Shown here: one piece after another, positions 16,499-26,003 of the stretch
How positions within the stretch are numbered: the stretch's first letter is position 1
How the letters are laid out: the number at the start of each line of letters is the position of its first letter
DNA from: Lentisphaerota bacterium
Lineage (GTDB): Bacteria > Verrucomicrobiota > Lentisphaeria > Victivallales > Victivallaceae
Assembly: GCA_015061625.1 (NCBI GenBank)
Contig: SUWG01000014.1
Location: 1-58,640, forward strand
Direction of reading: 5' to 3'
DNA: 58,640 nucleotides
Notes under the pieces: generated by a model
Database searches by the model: none
Told to the model about the DNA's origin: nothing
The model's input: the letters and a program-made list of their open reading frames with translations, nothing else
Translations under genes and position numbers: made by a program

Positions 16499-17329
16499 TT
16501 ACGGTTTTATTTTTTCTTCAATGATATATTTTTCCGGTTCAGTTGCCCGGTAATATTTCACTGCCGGGCGGCCGAAAAGCATTGCTCCACCGATATAATA
16601 TCCGGCCGGACAACCGATCATGCGGCGCAACTTGCCGATCATCCGGAATGCCCTTTCAGCAAAACCGCACCAGCAGGTACCAACTCCCAGACTTTGAGCC
16701 ATCATGTCAAATTGGGTCAGAGCGATCACCTGATCGGTGGTGCAACAGGGAGATTTCCGGGGCGACATAACGATAATTATATGCGGAGCTTCCCGGAAAA
16801 TCACATCGGCCCCATTCAAAATCGTATCAAAATATCTCCGGTAACGGGGAACCAGCAATGTCATAATACCGCTTTTGATCATAAAACGCAACCGGCGGTC
16901 GATAATCCGGCGGAATTCAGCGATTTCCTGCGGTCCGGCAATAAAAAAACGCAACCGGTGATCGTTGCATCCGGTCGGCACCCAATGCAGACACTCTTTG
17001 AGCAACTCCATTGTTTCCCGGTCAAGCGGTTCTTGCTTAAACTGCCGGATACTGCGCCGCTGACGGATCAATGCCAGCATCTCTCCACCAGCCGGCAACG
17101 ATTCCGTCGCCGGTACATCAGCAGCCTTTATGCCGCTGAAAGACAATGCCCCGGCAGGACATACCGCCAGACAATGCTGACAATCAAAACAAATTTTACT
17201 GCCATCTTTGACCATCTCCGGAGTATGCTTTTCTTCCGACATTTGCAATGCACCGGTCATGCAGTCACGCACGCACATCGTACAGGCGGTACACTTATCC
17301 GGATCGACCTCAATAAAACGTTTTTTCAT
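16499..17329 (-). CDS. Nitroreductase with N-terminal 2[4Fe-4S] ferredoxin domain
   Basis: The 276 residues start with two CxxCxxCxxxC clusters (C13-C23, CTACTMCVRDC, and CFDCQHCLAVCPAGAL near 46), as in bacterial ferredoxins. The nitroreductase fold follows from about residue 80, with RRSIRQFKQEPL (FMN-phosphate contact region) and WCGFAERAF. Such proteins are flavin reductases that take electrons directly from iron-sulfur clusters; their substrates are mostly unknown. I chose the ATG at 17329 because GGAG lies eight bases upstream. A promoter (17364-17392) and a terminator flank it, so it is probably a single-gene unit. Confidence 0.9.
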   Translation of the reverse strand: MKKRFIEVDPDKCTACTMCVRDCMTGALQMSEEKHTPEMVKDGSKICFDCQHCLAVCPAGALSFSGIKAADVPATESLPAGGEMLALIRQRRSIRQFKQEPLDRETMELLKECLHWVPTGCNDHRLRFFIAGPQEIAEFRRIIDRRLRFMIKSGIMTLLVPRYRRYFDTILNGADVIFREAPHIIIVMSPRKSPCCTTDQVIALTQFDMMAQSLGVGTCWCGFAERAFRMIGKLRRMIGCPAGYYIGGAMLFGRPAVKYYRATEPEKYIIEEKIKP

Positions 17330-17363
17330 AAAATCAACTCCATATCTGAATCGGTTTGTGCTT

Positions 17364-17392
17364 AATATATACTTATCCATCAGCAAATACAA
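17364..17392 (-). promoter_or_regulatory. Promoter of the ferredoxin-nitroreductase gene
   Basis: On the minus strand TTGTAT (17387-17392), 17 bases, then TATATT (17364-17369). It is back to back with the promoter of the sulfatase gene. Confidence 0.6.
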
Positions 17393-17412
17393 GAACTGAA
17401 GTGCCTGACGAC

Positions 17413-17440
17413 TTGCATTTTGCTTTGTTGGCATTATATT
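17413..17440 (+). promoter_or_regulatory. Promoter of the LtaS-like sulfatase gene
   Basis: TTGCAT (17413-17418), 16 bases, then TATATT (17435-17440). With transcription starting near 17447, the ATG triplets at 17420 and 17441 would not be translated. The start at 17477 is therefore preferred. Confidence 0.6.
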
Positions 17441-17476
17441 ATGTTTATTTCAACCGGTAATAGTTTTGAGTTAAAG

Positions 17477-19258
17477 ATGAAATTAAACTTTTTTTTCATT
17501 CGCAGTATGTCGATCATCATGATGTTGATCCTTACTGCAGTATCACTGATTCTGGGATTGGTGATGTTCTACGTCAGCATGACGATTACCGGACAGAAAT
17601 TTTTCTTTCCCTGGCTCCTTTTCGGCGATGTACTTATCCCCCTTGCCCTCTTTATTCCGGCGATCATCTTCCGCAACCGTTACTGTGCCACGGCGGCCGT
17701 CATCGTTTCCTTTATCAATATATTCATGCGCATGATGAGTATTTTCGTATTCTATGAAACATTCATGCCACTGGACTACAACTCCCTGCGCCTGTTATTG
17801 GAACATACCGATATGGAATCGGTCAAAACGATCCTCGGATCGAATTTTCTGCTCTGGGTCATCCCGGCGATACTGCTGTATCTGGGTATGGTGACCTACT
17901 GCAGTATGCTGGTGTGGAAAACCGCAGATAAAACTTCACGCAAAGTTTCCAGCAGATCATTAAAAATATTTTCCATCCTGCTGGGGCTGTCTCTTTTATC
18001 CAATACCGCATTTCAAATCGTCGGCTTCCACACCTCAACGGATAACTATCTGTCGATACGTCCGCTGCCGCTGATCGTGGCAGATATCACCCAGCAATCA
18101 TTAAGTGCGCTTTATCATGGTCATATTTACACCCCGGTACCGTTACCGGATTCGTCCCGTCAACTTCTGGCGGAAATGAAAATCATCGATCCGCCCGGCA
18201 CCGAACATATTCCGGCTGCGGCAGTTTTTGACAAAATAATCATTATCGCTGTCGAATCACTGGATTATGATTTCATCGGGATCAGCAATGCAGATATGCC
18301 ACTGGGAATAACGCCGAATCTTGATCACTATTCCACCGGATTTTTCTCCATGACCAACTATTATACTTCCTCACAGCCGACCTCGTGGGGATTGACCTCT
18401 ATACTGCTTTCCAGGGTGGATTACGACCGGGATCGTTACATGAATCCGGTATCGCTTTTCACTCTGGCCAAAGATCAGGGATATTATACCTACTATTTTT
18501 CGGCGGCATCCGGACACTTCGGCGACAACCGCCGGACATACGGTTCACTTTTCAAAGCCGATAAACAGATGTTCAGAGAGGAGTGGCAACGGAAATATCC
18601 GATCCGCTCAACCAGTCAATGGGGATTATCGGATAATGATCTTTACAAATGTATCCTGCAGGAATTTGAGGCCGATAAAAAGCAGAAATTCATCGCAGTC
18701 ATCAGTCCGGTGGATACCCATCCGCCATACGCCGATCACGGCGCTCTGCCGGATGCCCTGCGAATGCGGTTCCCCACCCCGTTTTTACAGGCGTTGCACA
18801 GCACTGACCGGGAACTCGGCCGGTTCATCCGGGCGTTGATGGCCGATCCGGATTTTTACGATGACCGGACATTGATCATTATCACCGCCGACCATACGGC
18901 GACATTCGGGGAAAATTATTTGCAACGCAGCGACTTCACCCCCGGCCGTGTGCCATTGATCCTGATTTGCAAAAATCAGGAGATTCTGGCCGATATAAAT
19001 CCGGAAAAATTTGCCTCCAGCATCGACCTGCCTCCAACGATCGCCCGGTGGATCGGCAGTGTACCGGCAACGACCTTTATGGGCCGTGACCTTGCTTCGG
19101 ATAAAAATCATGCCATCACCCGGCTTTTCAACGACACCTTGATCTTTTACGGACCGGATGGCATCTGGAGTGTGCCGACCGCTGAATACAATGAATCCGA
19201 TCCCCGGCAAAAAGCGGTCTGCGACTTTTTCTACTCATTCTACGGCAGACCGCAATAA
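17477..19258 (+). CDS. LtaS-like membrane sulfatase (phosphoglycerol or phosphoethanolamine transferase)
   Basis: The 593 residues hold five hydrophobic segments in about the first 210 residues, then an extracytoplasmic sulfatase-type domain. The metal and nucleophile motifs are in place: VESLDY (Glu near 259), QPTSWG with the catalytic Thr near 301, VDTHPPYAD, and TADHTATFG near 470. The family transfers phosphoglycerol or phosphoethanolamine head groups from lipids to envelope polymers such as lipid A, periplasmic glucans or lipoteichoic acid. In a Gram-negative setting LPS or periplasmic glucan is the likely acceptor (inference). The Sel1 protein gene follows after 17 bases, without a promoter between them. 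Confidence 0.85.
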   Translation: MKLNFFFIRSMSIIMMLILTAVSLILGLVMFYVSMTITGQKFFFPWLLFGDVLIPLALFIPAIIFRNRYCATAAVIVSFINIFMRMMSIFVFYETFMPLDYNSLRLLLEHTDMESVKTILGSNFLLWVIPAILLYLGMVTYCSMLVWKTADKTSRKVSSRSLKIFSILLGLSLLSNTAFQIVGFHTSTDNYLSIRPLPLIVADITQQSLSALYHGHIYTPVPLPDSSRQLLAEMKIIDPPGTEHIPAAAVFDKIIIIAVESLDYDFIGISNADMPLGITPNLDHYSTGFFSMTNYYTSSQPTSWGLTSILLSRVDYDRDRYMNPVSLFTLAKDQGYYTYYFSAASGHFGDNRRTYGSLFKADKQMFREEWQRKYPIRSTSQWGLSDNDLYKCILQEFEADKKQKFIAVISPVDTHPPYADHGALPDALRMRFPTPFLQALHSTDRELGRFIRALMADPDFYDDRTLIIITADHTATFGENYLQRSDFTPGRVPLILICKNQEILADINPEKFASSIDLPPTIARWIGSVPATTFMGRDLASDKNHAITRLFNDTLIFYGPDGIWSVPTAEYNESDPRQKAVCDFFYSFYGRPQ

Positions 19259-19275
19259 AAAACATGGAGGAACTT

Positions 19276-22200
19276 ATGAAGAAAATTTTCGTACTTGCAA
19301 TGCTTTTATTCTGTGTTGCAGTTATGGCGGCAGAAAATCTTTTGGATGTCGCCGATCAAGCGGAAAGTTATATCCGCAACAAATACAGAACCGGCTCTGT
19401 AACCCGCAAAGCCGCCGAAGACATACTTTATGGGATCCTCTCTTCCCAAGGCAAGAGTGATGAAGAAAAAATTGCAGAAATAAAATTAAAATTTCCGGAA
19501 GCATTTCAAGATCAGCCATTGGTCTATTTCCCCGAAGTTTCATATCACATACACTCTCTGGGGTGGAGTTATGACTCTACGGAGAGTGCGACCGGCAGAG
19601 AAACCTATAGCATCACGACCCAGGACAGAAGTCAAAGTCAACATGACACCAGCAGACGTCAACAGGTACAATCAAGACATCAGGTCGATGACAAAGTATC
19701 TGCACAAACAGAGTTGTCACTTAATCCCCTGCGTTGGTTATCCAATCTGGCAGCCACAAAAATCTCCCTTTCCGGTTCATACGCTTACGGTAGAACTTCA
19801 GAGGATTTGGAAACAGAATCATGGAGTTCATCTCAACAGGAATCGCTTTCAAATGAAAGTCGTCGCATTTTAGAGAATATAACCACGATCAGTAATTTTC
19901 ATTTGAGTTTCAGTATAATAATGACCAACAATTCTCAATATGAGGTATCATTGGATTTAACGGATTTTGCGATTCCGATCCATGTCAACGGTCAATCAAC
20001 CAACAAAAGTGCAATACCGACTTCGCCGACCGGAGTGGTCAAGATCCCCTCCGGCAACAGCGTGGAAGTGCATTTCCGGATGGATGTGGATAATACTCTG
20101 GTCAGAGGTTTGATTCAGGATATGAGTCAGGGGGGGCCGCAAATCCGGCTTAATCTGGCAAACTGGAAATTATCTGCCGGCGGAAAAAGTATAAATTTAA
20201 CTGATGAACCGGCTACCAGCAAAATCAAATTTAACTTCCCGGAATTTTCCGGGATATGGCGACTTCGCAGACAGCACACATCTGACGGCACCCCAACAAC
20301 GTTACAGGAACGTTTGGAAGCAATCGCCAGAATTTTTGAAGAAAAACTGGAAAAAAAAGATCTTTTAAGTTGGGAAGCGGAAACGTTGACAGCCATATCC
20401 AGTGTGCCATTTGGAGCATTCTCTGAAAACGACCGGGAGTGCCGTTACATAGCCTTTTTGCAAATCGGCAATCAGTTTTACGACCGGATCACACCGGAAT
20501 TGCTCGCAACCACCCCATCGGAGGATTGCACGGTCTGGATCATTGATATAAATAATATACCTGATGATCTCCATCCGGCACTGAAAAAGTTGATCTTTGA
20601 AAAGACCAAAATCCGGACCGATCAAGGCAATCCATCGGCACAATGTTTTTTGGCTAATATGTACTTGGATGGATTTCATGTAGAAAGTGATCCAACTGAA
20701 GCGGTCAGATATTACCGAATGGCGGCGGAACAAGGGAATGCTCAAGCACAATATCGCCTCGGACGTTGCTATTATGATGGCATTGGTGTTACAAAAGATT
20801 ATAATGAAGCGGTCAAATATTTCAGATTAGCAGCAGATCAAGGGAATGCTAATGGACAAAATTATCTTGGATTTTGCTATTACCATGGTCATGGTGTTAC
20901 AAAAGATTATAATGAAGCGGTCGGATATTTCAGAAGGGCAGCGGAACTAGGTCATGCTGGCGCACAATACATGCTTGGATTATGCTATCAAAATGGCATT
21001 GGTGTGCAAAAAAATCCGACTGAAGCGGTCAGATTTTTCAGATTAGCGGCGGAAAAAGGTCACGCTGACGCACAAGTGGCACTTGGGGACTGCCTCACGG
21101 AAACGAATCCTGAAGAAGCAGTCAACAATTACCAACTTGCGGCGGAGCAAGGTCATGCTGGTGCACAATACAAGCTTGGATTATGCTATCAAAATGGCAT
21201 TGGTGTGCCAGAAAATCCGACTGAAGCGGTCAGATTTTTCAGATTAGCGGCGGAGCAAGGGTATGCCGATGGACAAATCTTACTTGGGGTATGTTACGCG
21301 GTAGGCTTTGGTGTGCCAGAAAATCCGACTGAAGCGGTCAGATTTTTCAGATTAGCAGCGGAGCAAGGGAATGCCGATGGACAACGTTTTCTTGGGATAT
21401 GTTACAAAAAAGGTATTGGTGTGCCAGAAAATCCGACTGAAGCGGTCAGATTTTTCAGATTAGCGGCGGAGCAAGGGAATGCCGGTGGACAAGTAGAACT
21501 TGGTATATGTTACAAAGAAGGTATTGGTGTGCAAAAAAATCCGGCTGAAGCGGTCAGATTTTTCAGACTAGCGGCGGAGCAAGGGGATGCCGATGGGCAA
21601 GTAGAACTTGGTATATGTTACAAAGAAGGTATTGGTGTGCAAAAAAATCCGGCTGAAACGGTCAGATTTTTCAGATTAGCAGCGGAACAGGGTAATCATA
21701 ACGGATACTACCAACTTGGAGTGTGCTATCTGGATGGCTTTGGTGTGCCACAAACTTATATTACTGCAACACAAATTTTCCAAACACTGGCAAATTTAGG
21801 GCATGCTGATGCCCAAAATCATCTCGGATATTGTTATTTACATGGTTATGGAGTTCCACTGAATAAAGAATTAGCTGCAGAATATTTCAAATTGGCTGCG
21901 GCACAAGATCTTGCCGCAGCACAGGATAACTTAGGATATTACCTTTACACTGTACAGAGATATACTGAAGCGATTGAACAATTTCAATTAGCGGCGGAGC
22001 AAGGTTATGCTCCTGCATTAAGGAATCTTGGAAGATGCTACGAAGACGGAACAGGCGTACCCCAAGATTCGGATATAGCAAGAAGATATTACTTAACGGC
22101 GGAGGCTGTACAAGGAAGTGCGAATGCACAGTTTGAACTTGGGATATGCTATCTTAATGGCCGGGGAGCTCCACAAAATGATGCTGAAGCTGTAAGATAT

Positions 22201-22593
22201 TTCAGAATGGCGGCGGAACAGGGAAATGCTGATGGACAAAATATTCTTGGATTTTGCTATAACATGGGGCGAGGAGTTCAGCAAAATTATGATGAAGCAG
22301 CAAAATATTACAAATTAGCAGCCGACCAAGGCTATACAAAAGCACAATACAACCTTGGAGTTTGCTATTATTATGGTTGGGGAGTTCCAAAAAACCATGC
22401 CGAAGCGACAAGATATTACCGGCTTGCAGCTAATCAAGGATATGCAATTGCACAATATGAATTAGGTTTATGTTACGAAAATGGTCAAGGCGTGCCAAAA
22501 AACACAAATGAAGCAGTCAGATATTACCGGCTTGCCGCACACCAAGGTCATGCAGAGGCACAAGCGGCTCTTCGACGGCTGGGGCAACAATAA
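19276..22593 (+). CDS. Secreted Sel1-repeat protein
   Basis: The 1105 residues start with a signal peptide (MKKIFVLAMLLFCVAVMAA). Residues about 25-75 form a module also found in the large BspA-like protein, with YIR, SQG and FPEAF landmarks. A unique region of unknown fold follows to about residue 440. The rest is about 18 Sel1-like repeats, each near 36 residues (GxAxAQxxLGxCYxxGxGVxxNxxEAVRxFRLAAEQ pattern). Sel1 arrays are helical solenoids that bind partner proteins. Repeats near 21.0-21.7 kb are almost identical in DNA. A GGAGG lies just before the ATG; I preferred 19276 over 19264 because of it. It forms an operon with the LtaS-like gene and ends at a terminator. Confidence 0.85.
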   Translation: MKKIFVLAMLLFCVAVMAAENLLDVADQAESYIRNKYRTGSVTRKAAEDILYGILSSQGKSDEEKIAEIKLKFPEAFQDQPLVYFPEVSYHIHSLGWSYDSTESATGRETYSITTQDRSQSQHDTSRRQQVQSRHQVDDKVSAQTELSLNPLRWLSNLAATKISLSGSYAYGRTSEDLETESWSSSQQESLSNESRRILENITTISNFHLSFSIIMTNNSQYEVSLDLTDFAIPIHVNGQSTNKSAIPTSPTGVVKIPSGNSVEVHFRMDVDNTLVRGLIQDMSQGGPQIRLNLANWKLSAGGKSINLTDEPATSKIKFNFPEFSGIWRLRRQHTSDGTPTTLQERLEAIARIFEEKLEKKDLLSWEAETLTAISSVPFGAFSENDRECRYIAFLQIGNQFYDRITPELLATTPSEDCTVWIIDINNIPDDLHPALKKLIFEKTKIRTDQGNPSAQCFLANMYLDGFHVESDPTEAVRYYRMAAEQGNAQAQYRLGRCYYDGIGVTKDYNEAVKYFRLAADQGNANGQNYLGFCYYHGHGVTKDYNEAVGYFRRAAELGHAGAQYMLGLCYQNGIGVQKNPTEAVRFFRLAAEKGHADAQVALGDCLTETNPEEAVNNYQLAAEQGHAGAQYKLGLCYQNGIGVPENPTEAVRFFRLAAEQGYADGQILLGVCYAVGFGVPENPTEAVRFFRLAAEQGNADGQRFLGICYKKGIGVPENPTEAVRFFRLAAEQGNAGGQVELGICYKEGIGVQKNPAEAVRFFRLAAEQGDADGQVELGICYKEGIGVQKNPAETVRFFRLAAEQGNHNGYYQLGVCYLDGFGVPQTYITATQIFQTLANLGHADAQNHLGYCYLHGYGVPLNKELAAEYFKLAAAQDLAAAQDNLGYYLYTVQRYTEAIEQFQLAAEQGYAPALRNLGRCYEDGTGVPQDSDIARRYYLTAEAVQGSANAQFELGICYLNGRGAPQNDAEAVRYFRMAAEQGNADGQNILGFCYNMGRGVQQNYDEAAKYYKLAADQGYTKAQYNLGVCYYYGWGVPKNHAEATRYYRLAANQGYAIAQYELGLCYENGQGVPKNTNEAVRYYRLAAHQGHAEAQAALRRLGQQ
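20990..21700 (+). repeat. Near-identical 108-bp Sel1 tandem repeats
   Basis: Six or so consecutive Sel1 units share long identical DNA stretches (for instance around 21212, 21320 and 21428), with a period of 108 bases. This indicates recent tandem duplication or gene conversion within the coding region. Confidence 0.8.
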
Positions 22594-22610
22594 AATCCTG
22601 ATGTAAAGTA

Positions 22611-22654
22611 AAAACGCACCTCAAAGGTTGAATACAGCCTTGGAGGTGCGTTTT
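22611..22654. terminator. Bidirectional terminator
   Basis: Arms of 17 bases (22611-22627 and 22638-22654) pair with one mismatch around a 10-base loop and carry AAAA and TTTT ends on both sides. It lies between the convergent Sel1 and monooxygenase genes. Confidence 0.85.
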
Positions 22655-22665
22655 ATTTCCCGTTT

Positions 22666-22959
22666 TTACAGGGCGGGAGTAAGGACTTTTACGCTGCTAT
22701 TTTTGCGCAGATCTTTGACCGCTTCACGGAATTCAGCCATGTGGGCCGTCGCCAGATGTGCATTGAGTGCATCACGGTCTTTCCACGCTTCCACAATGGT
22801 CAGAAAAGTGCCATTGGGATCTTCATCGGCATCCAGACACGGAGTATACATGATACAACCATCTTCCGAAAGCACTTTAGGGACAACTCCGCTCAAAACT
22901 TTCAGCATCGCTTCTTTGCACCCTTCATTCAACTCCATACGGGCAATAACATGGATCAT
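22666..22959 (-). CDS. Antibiotic biosynthesis monooxygenase (YgiN-like) domain protein
   Basis: The 97-residue protein is a single ABM-type ferredoxin-like domain with VIARMELNEGCKE, the conserved FLTIVEAWKDRDALNAHL stretch and a C-terminal FREAVKDL helix. Members are small dimeric quinol or haem monooxygenases, or act on reactive carbonyls; substrate cannot be told from sequence. GAGG precedes the ATG. It is the last gene in the run beginning with waaG and starts nine bases after the dehydrogenase stop. Confidence 0.85.
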   Translation of the reverse strand: MIHVIARMELNEGCKEAMLKVLSGVVPKVLSEDGCIMYTPCLDADEDPNGTFLTIVEAWKDRDALNAHLATAHMAEFREAVKDLRKNSSVKVLTPAL

Positions 22960-22968
22960 AATTTCACC

Positions 22969-24120
22969 TCACAAACTTAATTTCATTATTGCTTCAAGTA
23001 TATCGTAACTCTCCTCCAGCGGCACCGGTCGCGGAGCAAGTTCCAATTTCATCTTATTTTGTTCACCACTCCGGGCAGTCCGCTCGATCAAAGCGGCATC
23101 AATACCATTCCAGGCGGATAAGCCGCCGGGCATACCGATTGAATCCAGAAAATCCTCGTAGGAGGAGATAACCTCCTGCGGAGTAGTGCCCGGAAAAATT
23201 TCCGCCAGTTCCATCGTCCGGCTCTGCACCGCCGGATTGCCCAGATAATATCTCCAGCACTCCGGCAACAAAACCGCCACTGCATCGCCGTGAGCGATCC
23301 TGCCAAACCACGAAAAACTGCACAAATGCGGCAATCCGGTCGATTTGTAACGGATCGTCATGCCACCCAGTAACGAAGCGTAAGCCATCGCTTTACGGCA
23401 GAACTCATCACCCCACATCGCACCGGGTAACGCACGGGCAACCAATTCAATGCCGCACTTCGCCCACTCATTCACCACCGGATAATGGTTGTCGGCTCCG
23501 ACATTCAAAAATCCCTCGATCAAATGCGCCAACGCATCACAACCGGTGGCTCTGGTCAATTTTTCCGGCATCGAAAATGTCAATTCAGGAATGATCACCG
23601 CCGTTTCCGGGATACTTTTATTTTCCACGATCAACCGTTTCACTTTGGCACTGTGTACCACGATATTGGAGTACGGCGTCGCCTCGGAACCGGTTCCGCT
23701 GGTCGTCGGGATCGCCGTCAACCGGCGCAAAACCTTATCCGGATGGGCAGAACTGAATTTATTCACGCCGAAAAGTTCATCCAGACTCCAGTTACTTTCA
23801 ACCATCAGCAAGGCGGCTTTGGCGGCATCAAGCACACTGCCGCCGCCGACGGCGATCACCTTTTCCGGATTTTCCCGGCGCAAATACTCCGCCATCGCTT
23901 CGACTGTTTCACTGCATGGTTCGGCTTCCACCCCGGTCCAGACCCGGAATCCAGCATCCATCAACTCTGAAGCATAATGCATTCCGGAAAAAATCACCGT
24001 TTCCGCCGGATCGAATTTTTCCAATACCGACTTCAAATCAGCGGCAAAAACCACCTTTTCACCGGGAAGTGTCTGAAAGAAACTTTCCGCTTGCTCCATC
24101 AACTTGCTTAATTTATCCAT
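22969..24120 (-). CDS. Iron-containing alcohol dehydrogenase
   Basis: The 383 residues match the group III (iron-activated) alcohol dehydrogenases. The NAD(P)-binding GGGSVLDAAKAA lies near 92-103. PTTSGTGSEATP follows near 137. The metal ligands are visible in the CDALAHLIEG, GLPHLCSF and RIAHGDAV stretches. It oxidises alcohols or reduces aldehydes in the cytoplasm; the substrate is unknown. It overlaps the GH20-like gene by 13 bases and so is translated with it. A link to sugar-derived aldehydes is possible but only inferred. Confidence 0.9.
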   Translation of the reverse strand: MDKLSKLMEQAESFFQTLPGEKVVFAADLKSVLEKFDPAETVIFSGMHYASELMDAGFRVWTGVEAEPCSETVEAMAEYLRRENPEKVIAVGGGSVLDAAKAALLMVESNWSLDELFGVNKFSSAHPDKVLRRLTAIPTTSGTGSEATPYSNIVVHSAKVKRLIVENKSIPETAVIIPELTFSMPEKLTRATGCDALAHLIEGFLNVGADNHYPVVNEWAKCGIELVARALPGAMWGDEFCRKAMAYASLLGGMTIRYKSTGLPHLCSFSWFGRIAHGDAVAVLLPECWRYYLGNPAVQSRTMELAEIFPGTTPQEVISSYEDFLDSIGMPGGLSAWNGIDAALIERTARSGEQNKMKLELAPRPVPLEESYDILEAIMKLSL

Positions 24121-25985
24121 GATCCGCTGGAAACCTCTTTGTAACGGTTCAACATTTCAGGCGGCAGAGAGTACGGCAGACGCTCATCCAGTTCCTCAAT
24201 GCGCTCAATCGTGCCATCCAGAAATTCTCTTATGCGGATCGACAATTCCTCAAGCCTTGCCAACTGACCGGCATTGCGTATCTGAATACGCTCCAAACCA
24301 TGCGCTTTGGCACATTTGAGCCAGTTGCGCCGGAATCCGGCATCAACTTCCACCAGTGCGGCGATCGCCGCCGGGATCGTGGTCGTAACCAATTCCCGCA
24401 ACGCCAGACGGTCGCCCAGATCATACGCCGCTTCCAATGCGCCACGCAATTCAAGTTTTTTCATCAGAAACTTGATCAAATCCACCGCATAACCGACATC
24501 CCCTGCCCGGCAATCCTCGGCGGCAGGCATGATCCGGCAGAGAACATCATCCAGAATATCCAGATAAATCAGGTCAAATTCCGGATTCGCCCGCTTGCAA
24601 CTGCCGAAATATTTGCCCAGCAACGGGTCATCCCATAACAGCATTGACGGTAAAACTTCCAGAAAAGATCCATCCGATGCCGGCAATTTGGCATGAATGT
24701 CTCCGGCAATCACATGGGCTCCGTAATCCGCCCCGCAAACCGCTTCAAAACGATCCGCAGAATCATTCTCATCCCGGCGTCCGTAAGCCAGATCGGCACA
24801 ACGGACAATGCCCGCCAGACTGGAATCATAGTTGCAATACGCACCGTCATCACCCCACATGGTAAAGAAAAGATCCCTGACCTTTTCCTGACGGCAGACA
24901 TCAATACAGGGTAATGCTGTCGCCATGGTTTTTCCGTGGTCATACCACATCCTCACCCAAGTCCAGATACCGGAAGCAACCACCGGTTCTTTGCCCAATT
25001 CCCGGTGCCGGGCGATCATTTTGCGGTAATCGGCACTTTCTTCATGATAATAATCCCAGTAGACCAACTGGGTCGCCGGATCGATCTCTTTTTTCAAACC
25101 GGCGGGAAATGGCGAAGTGTAATCGTAATACTCATGTTCTTTATTGGTCATGCGGAAGAACATATCCGACCAGATCATCGGCGACAAACCATGCTCCTTG
25201 CAAATGCCGGAAACCAGCGCCAGATGCCGGGTCATTATGGATGTTTCACTTTCCGCACCATGCAACGTCTGATGTTTGCCCCGCCCCAGGCCGTGAGCTT
25301 CATCCATACCGACATGAATACGTCTGGAACGCAACGCTTCCGACCAGAATTTGATCATTTTGCGAATCAACGCTTCCGTTTCAGCACTGTCAACCAGCAT
25401 GATCCTTTCCGAATCGGTCATCGATGCATAATAACGGTGCTGCAGAAGTTGTTCCATGTGACCGAGGGTCTGGATACAACCGATCAATTCAATGCCCAGA
25501 GCGGAGGCATATTCATCCAGCTCCTGCAATTCATCCATGGTGTAAGGCGCACGGTAGGCTCCAAAAAACGGTTGATCTTCCAATTCATAGGTATCTTCGC
25601 AGTAAAGCAGCACTTCATTACAGCCGCAAAGAGCCATGCGCCGCAACCACTTTTTAAAGTGACTTATCCGCATGACCATATTGCGGGAAAGATCAAGCAT
25701 GATACCGAGTTTTTCAAAGGATGTATGTTCCTCGCCGTCAAGTTTAGCCAATGCAGAACCAACTCCACGCAACGCCCCGGAAAAGGTGTTGTATTCGATC
25801 GTCACTTCGCCGCGGTTGCGCAACACTCGGGATACCGTTTCCGGGGAATCAACTTTGCGGAATTTCAGTTTCAACCCTCTGCCGCCCTCGGAAACCGGAT
25901 ATTCCTCTGCCAGCAATTCCAATGCATGTGCGATCTCCGGCGGGGTGTCATTCTTGCGCCAGGCAAGTTTTGCCGCCTGATTCAT
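24108..25985 (-). CDS. GH20-like beta-N-acetylhexosaminidase
   Basis: The 625 residues resemble family GH20. A small alpha/beta N-terminal domain (1-80) precedes a TIM barrel from about 90. The barrel shows GIMLDLSRN, the CNEVLLYCEDTYE strand, and HVGMDEAHGLG near residues 223-230 with the Asp-Glu catalytic pair. There is no signal peptide, so it acts inside the cell on imported or recycled N-acetylhexosamine sugars. AAAGGAG lies seven bases before the ATG. It sits between waaP and the iron alcohol dehydrogenase in one operon. The exact sugar specificity cannot be told. Confidence 0.85.
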   Translation of the reverse strand: MNQAAKLAWRKNDTPPEIAHALELLAEEYPVSEGGRGLKLKFRKVDSPETVSRVLRNRGEVTIEYNTFSGALRGVGSALAKLDGEEHTSFEKLGIMLDLSRNMVMRISHFKKWLRRMALCGCNEVLLYCEDTYELEDQPFFGAYRAPYTMDELQELDEYASALGIELIGCIQTLGHMEQLLQHRYYASMTDSERIMLVDSAETEALIRKMIKFWSEALRSRRIHVGMDEAHGLGRGKHQTLHGAESETSIMTRHLALVSGICKEHGLSPMIWSDMFFRMTNKEHEYYDYTSPFPAGLKKEIDPATQLVYWDYYHEESADYRKMIARHRELGKEPVVASGIWTWVRMWYDHGKTMATALPCIDVCRQEKVRDLFFTMWGDDGAYCNYDSSLAGIVRCADLAYGRRDENDSADRFEAVCGADYGAHVIAGDIHAKLPASDGSFLEVLPSMLLWDDPLLGKYFGSCKRANPEFDLIYLDILDDVLCRIMPAAEDCRAGDVGYAVDLIKFLMKKLELRGALEAAYDLGDRLALRELVTTTIPAAIAALVEVDAGFRRNWLKCAKAHGLERIQIRNAGQLARLEELSIRIREFLDGTIERIEELDERLPYSLPPEMLNRYKEVSSGSWIN

Positions 25986-26003
25986 AAAGATTCTCCTTTC
26001 AGC

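Noticed and set aside
16367..17365. Plus-strand open frame of 332 codons
   Set aside because: It is antisense to the ferredoxin-nitroreductase gene, whose cysteine clusters and flavin motifs are clear. The frame is rich in His, Gln and Arg without any domain.
20990..21700. CRISPR-like regular repeats
   Set aside because: The 108-base units are a coding Sel1 array in one frame; repeat and spacer classes do not exist. The same holds for the 69-base units at 50700-51180.
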